Source of the DNA: Oscheius sp. JU75
Lineage: Eukaryota > Nematoda > Chromadorea > Rhabditida > Rhabditidae
DNA length: 64,000 nucleotides
Direction of reading: 5' to 3'
Assembly (NCBI GenBank): GCA_037178855.1
Contig: JASJZC010000004.1
Span: 248,001 to 312,000 of the forward strand
Every line of letters begins with the position of its first letter. Within the stretch, counting starts at the first letter, position 1. The position numbers were made by a program, and so were the translations under genes. The notes under the pieces are model-generated. The model was not told the DNA's origin. It was given only the letters and a program-made list of their open reading frames with translations, and did no database searches. Positions 62,578 through 64,000 of the stretch are shown here, in pieces.

Positions 62578-63300
62578 ATGATGCGTTATTACGCTGTAAT
62601 TGAACCCATGTGTTTATTACTTATCGTTTTGGTTTTATTCAAAACCGCTACTGGATGTATTGCTAACATACCCGGAGATTTCGAAGAAGTTGAATCCCTG
62701 ACAACCACTAGTGTTATGGTTTCGGTTACTACTACTATTGCTACTACTACTCAGACAGCACAAACTACGACGATTTCTGCCGGTAGGTTTACTTTTGTTT
62801 ACGGCAGAAGAAACTATGCCGAAATTTCAAGCAGACGCTATTTAAATGAATACGCATTTCATTCTGCTATTTTTGTTACGAATACACTCTTATTTTTCGT
62901 GCCTTCAACAAATCATGTCTACCGCTTCATCTGGTACCGAAAACTAATAATTTGCTAACAGATTCTACTATTGCTACTACTACTCGGACAGCACAAACTA
63001 CGACGATTTCTGCCGGTAGGTTTATTTCTCAGAACAAAGACGTTTCTCATGAAAACATGCGCGGTTCTATCACGTGATGTCCTTTGTTTACGGCAGAAGA
63101 AACTATGCCGAAATTCCAAACAGACACTACTTAAATGAAAACGAATTTCATTCCGCCATTTTTGTTACGAATACACTCTTGTTTTTCGTACCTTCAACAA
63201 ATCTTATCTACTGCTCCATCTGGTAACTAAAACTAATAATTTGCTAACAGATTCTGATTCCAAGTCGGCCGCTGCTAATTGTGTTTGGTTCCGAGCTTGA
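62578..63300 (+). CDS. Short Thr-rich (mucin-like) secreted protein with a duplicated exon
   Basis: Exons 62578-62782, 62962-63015 and 63251-63300 join in phase 1. The start MMRYYAVIEPMCLLLIVLVL is a signal peptide. Then IANIPGDFEEVESL, a Thr stretch TTTIATTTQTAQTTTISA, a second exon repeating it almost exactly (DSTIATTTRTAQTTTISA), and a short end DSDSKSAAANCVWFRA. Dense Thr runs suggest O-glycosylation. Exon 2 (54 nt, phase 1-1) is a duplicate of the end of exon 1, and the following introns are also copies of each other, so the unit arose by one tandem duplication of about 240 bp. Family unknown. Confidence 0.7.
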
Positions 63301-64000
63301 ATGTATTTCAGATCCTTGCGGGTATAAAAATGGCCATTTTTGTACTGCGGCCAAACTTAGCCGAAAAGCGTACCTTATAGCGCGACTTCACTGTATGCCC
63401 CTAAGTAACTTGACTTGCAGCCTACAGTCACAAAAAACTAACATCACTAATTGGTAATAAGTTCAATTTGGCACAGGCACACAGAGATTTTGGCTCTTAT
63501 CAATATTTTGGGTCCTTTCATGATATACCTTCAGAAAATGTCCCTATCGCTTACAATTACCGTAAACTATGAATTCCCGTCAAATTTTGAAAAGTGTGTA
63601 AAAGTGCGTCAATGACATTTTCGATGCGACGACCAAACATTTTTACGTACTTCTCACTAATTTCGACTTAAACAAGTGGCGAGGACTGCTGCCGAAATCA
63701 ACCAGCCTGAGGATGTATTGTTTTACTATCGAAGATCATCAGAAAATCCCTAACCTTTCGAACAGCCGCCTTTAGATTGACTTTTGATTGCATTCAAGTA
63801 GGTAGGAGAACTAGATACACGTAAATATCTGCCCTATCTGATGCAAAGTTTTTTTCGTTCAGAAGGCGAAAAGAAACATATGAGCAGACTCTGACGCACA
63901 AAAAAAGGATGGTTAAAGAGATTCCATCGATAAACATACAGAGCTCCTGCCAAAAACTGTTAGTAAAATCAATAACGAATGTCTTCTCGTCGTATAAAAG
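63301..64000. other. 3' end of the window, nothing recognised
   Basis: AT-rich sequence with no supported exon or RNA gene. Confidence 0.5.

Overview
This is a stretch of animal nuclear genome and almost certainly nematode. Genes are split by very short introns (mostly 36-50 nt, GT...TTTCAG/TTTTAG). One gene carries the E-R-x-x-A-T...Y-E-R signature of the nematode Sre/Sra-superfamily chemoreceptors, and nine more encode seven-pass receptors of a nematode Str-superfamily style. There are no bacterial operons, CRISPR arrays or organellar features. Most genes below were assembled by hand: exons were joined only where donor, acceptor and codon phase agreed, so several models are complete and in frame.

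Layout. 0.5-2.1 kb: 3' end of a non-NMDA ionotropic glutamate receptor (+). 2.1-2.4 kb: head-to-head tRNA-Gly/tRNA-Pro pair. 2.6-6.2 kb: a CEP104-like zinc-finger gene (-), with a tRNA-Asp in one of its introns, lies between two small cysteine-rich proteins with P-P-Y motifs (+). 7.8-8.3 kb: dead non-LTR retrotransposon tail. 8.5-10.9 kb: secreted NTF2/DUF4440-like protein (+) and an unknown conserved-looking gene (-). 11.0-13.6 kb: KANSL3-like NSL-complex subunit (-). 14.1-15.3 kb: secreted cysteine-repeat gene (-). 15.7-18.3 kb: two more copies of the tRNA pair, the second inverted.

19.5-47.3 kb is the centre of the window. It holds a complete organic-anion transporter (SLCO/OATP, 15 exons, 716 aa, +). 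Its introns are short or moderate except intron 7, which is 22,083 bp. That intron holds an antisense array of nine paralogous seven-transmembrane receptor genes, a tandem SUMO-like-domain gene with decayed copies, and tRNA-Ile and tRNA-Ser genes. The nine receptors share a C-[DN]-[LF]-x-C motif in a presumed extracellular loop and a W-F/L...S-x-x-T...Q...L...W block, and look like a locally amplified chemosensory family.

47.5-57.8 kb is rich in signalling genes. It contains a non-alpha nicotinic receptor subunit (-) with an initiator tRNA-Met in an intron, an Sre-type receptor (-) split by a maT-like (DD37D) Tc1/mariner element, and a second Cys-loop receptor (+). 58.5-63.3 kb: small membrane and secreted proteins, an intron-containing tRNA-Tyr, and a Thr-rich secreted protein with a duplicated exon. 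Glutamate receptor, nicotinic receptor, Cys-loop receptor and ten chemoreceptor genes together give the window a strong neuronal/chemosensory character. Genus cannot be determined from the sequence alone.
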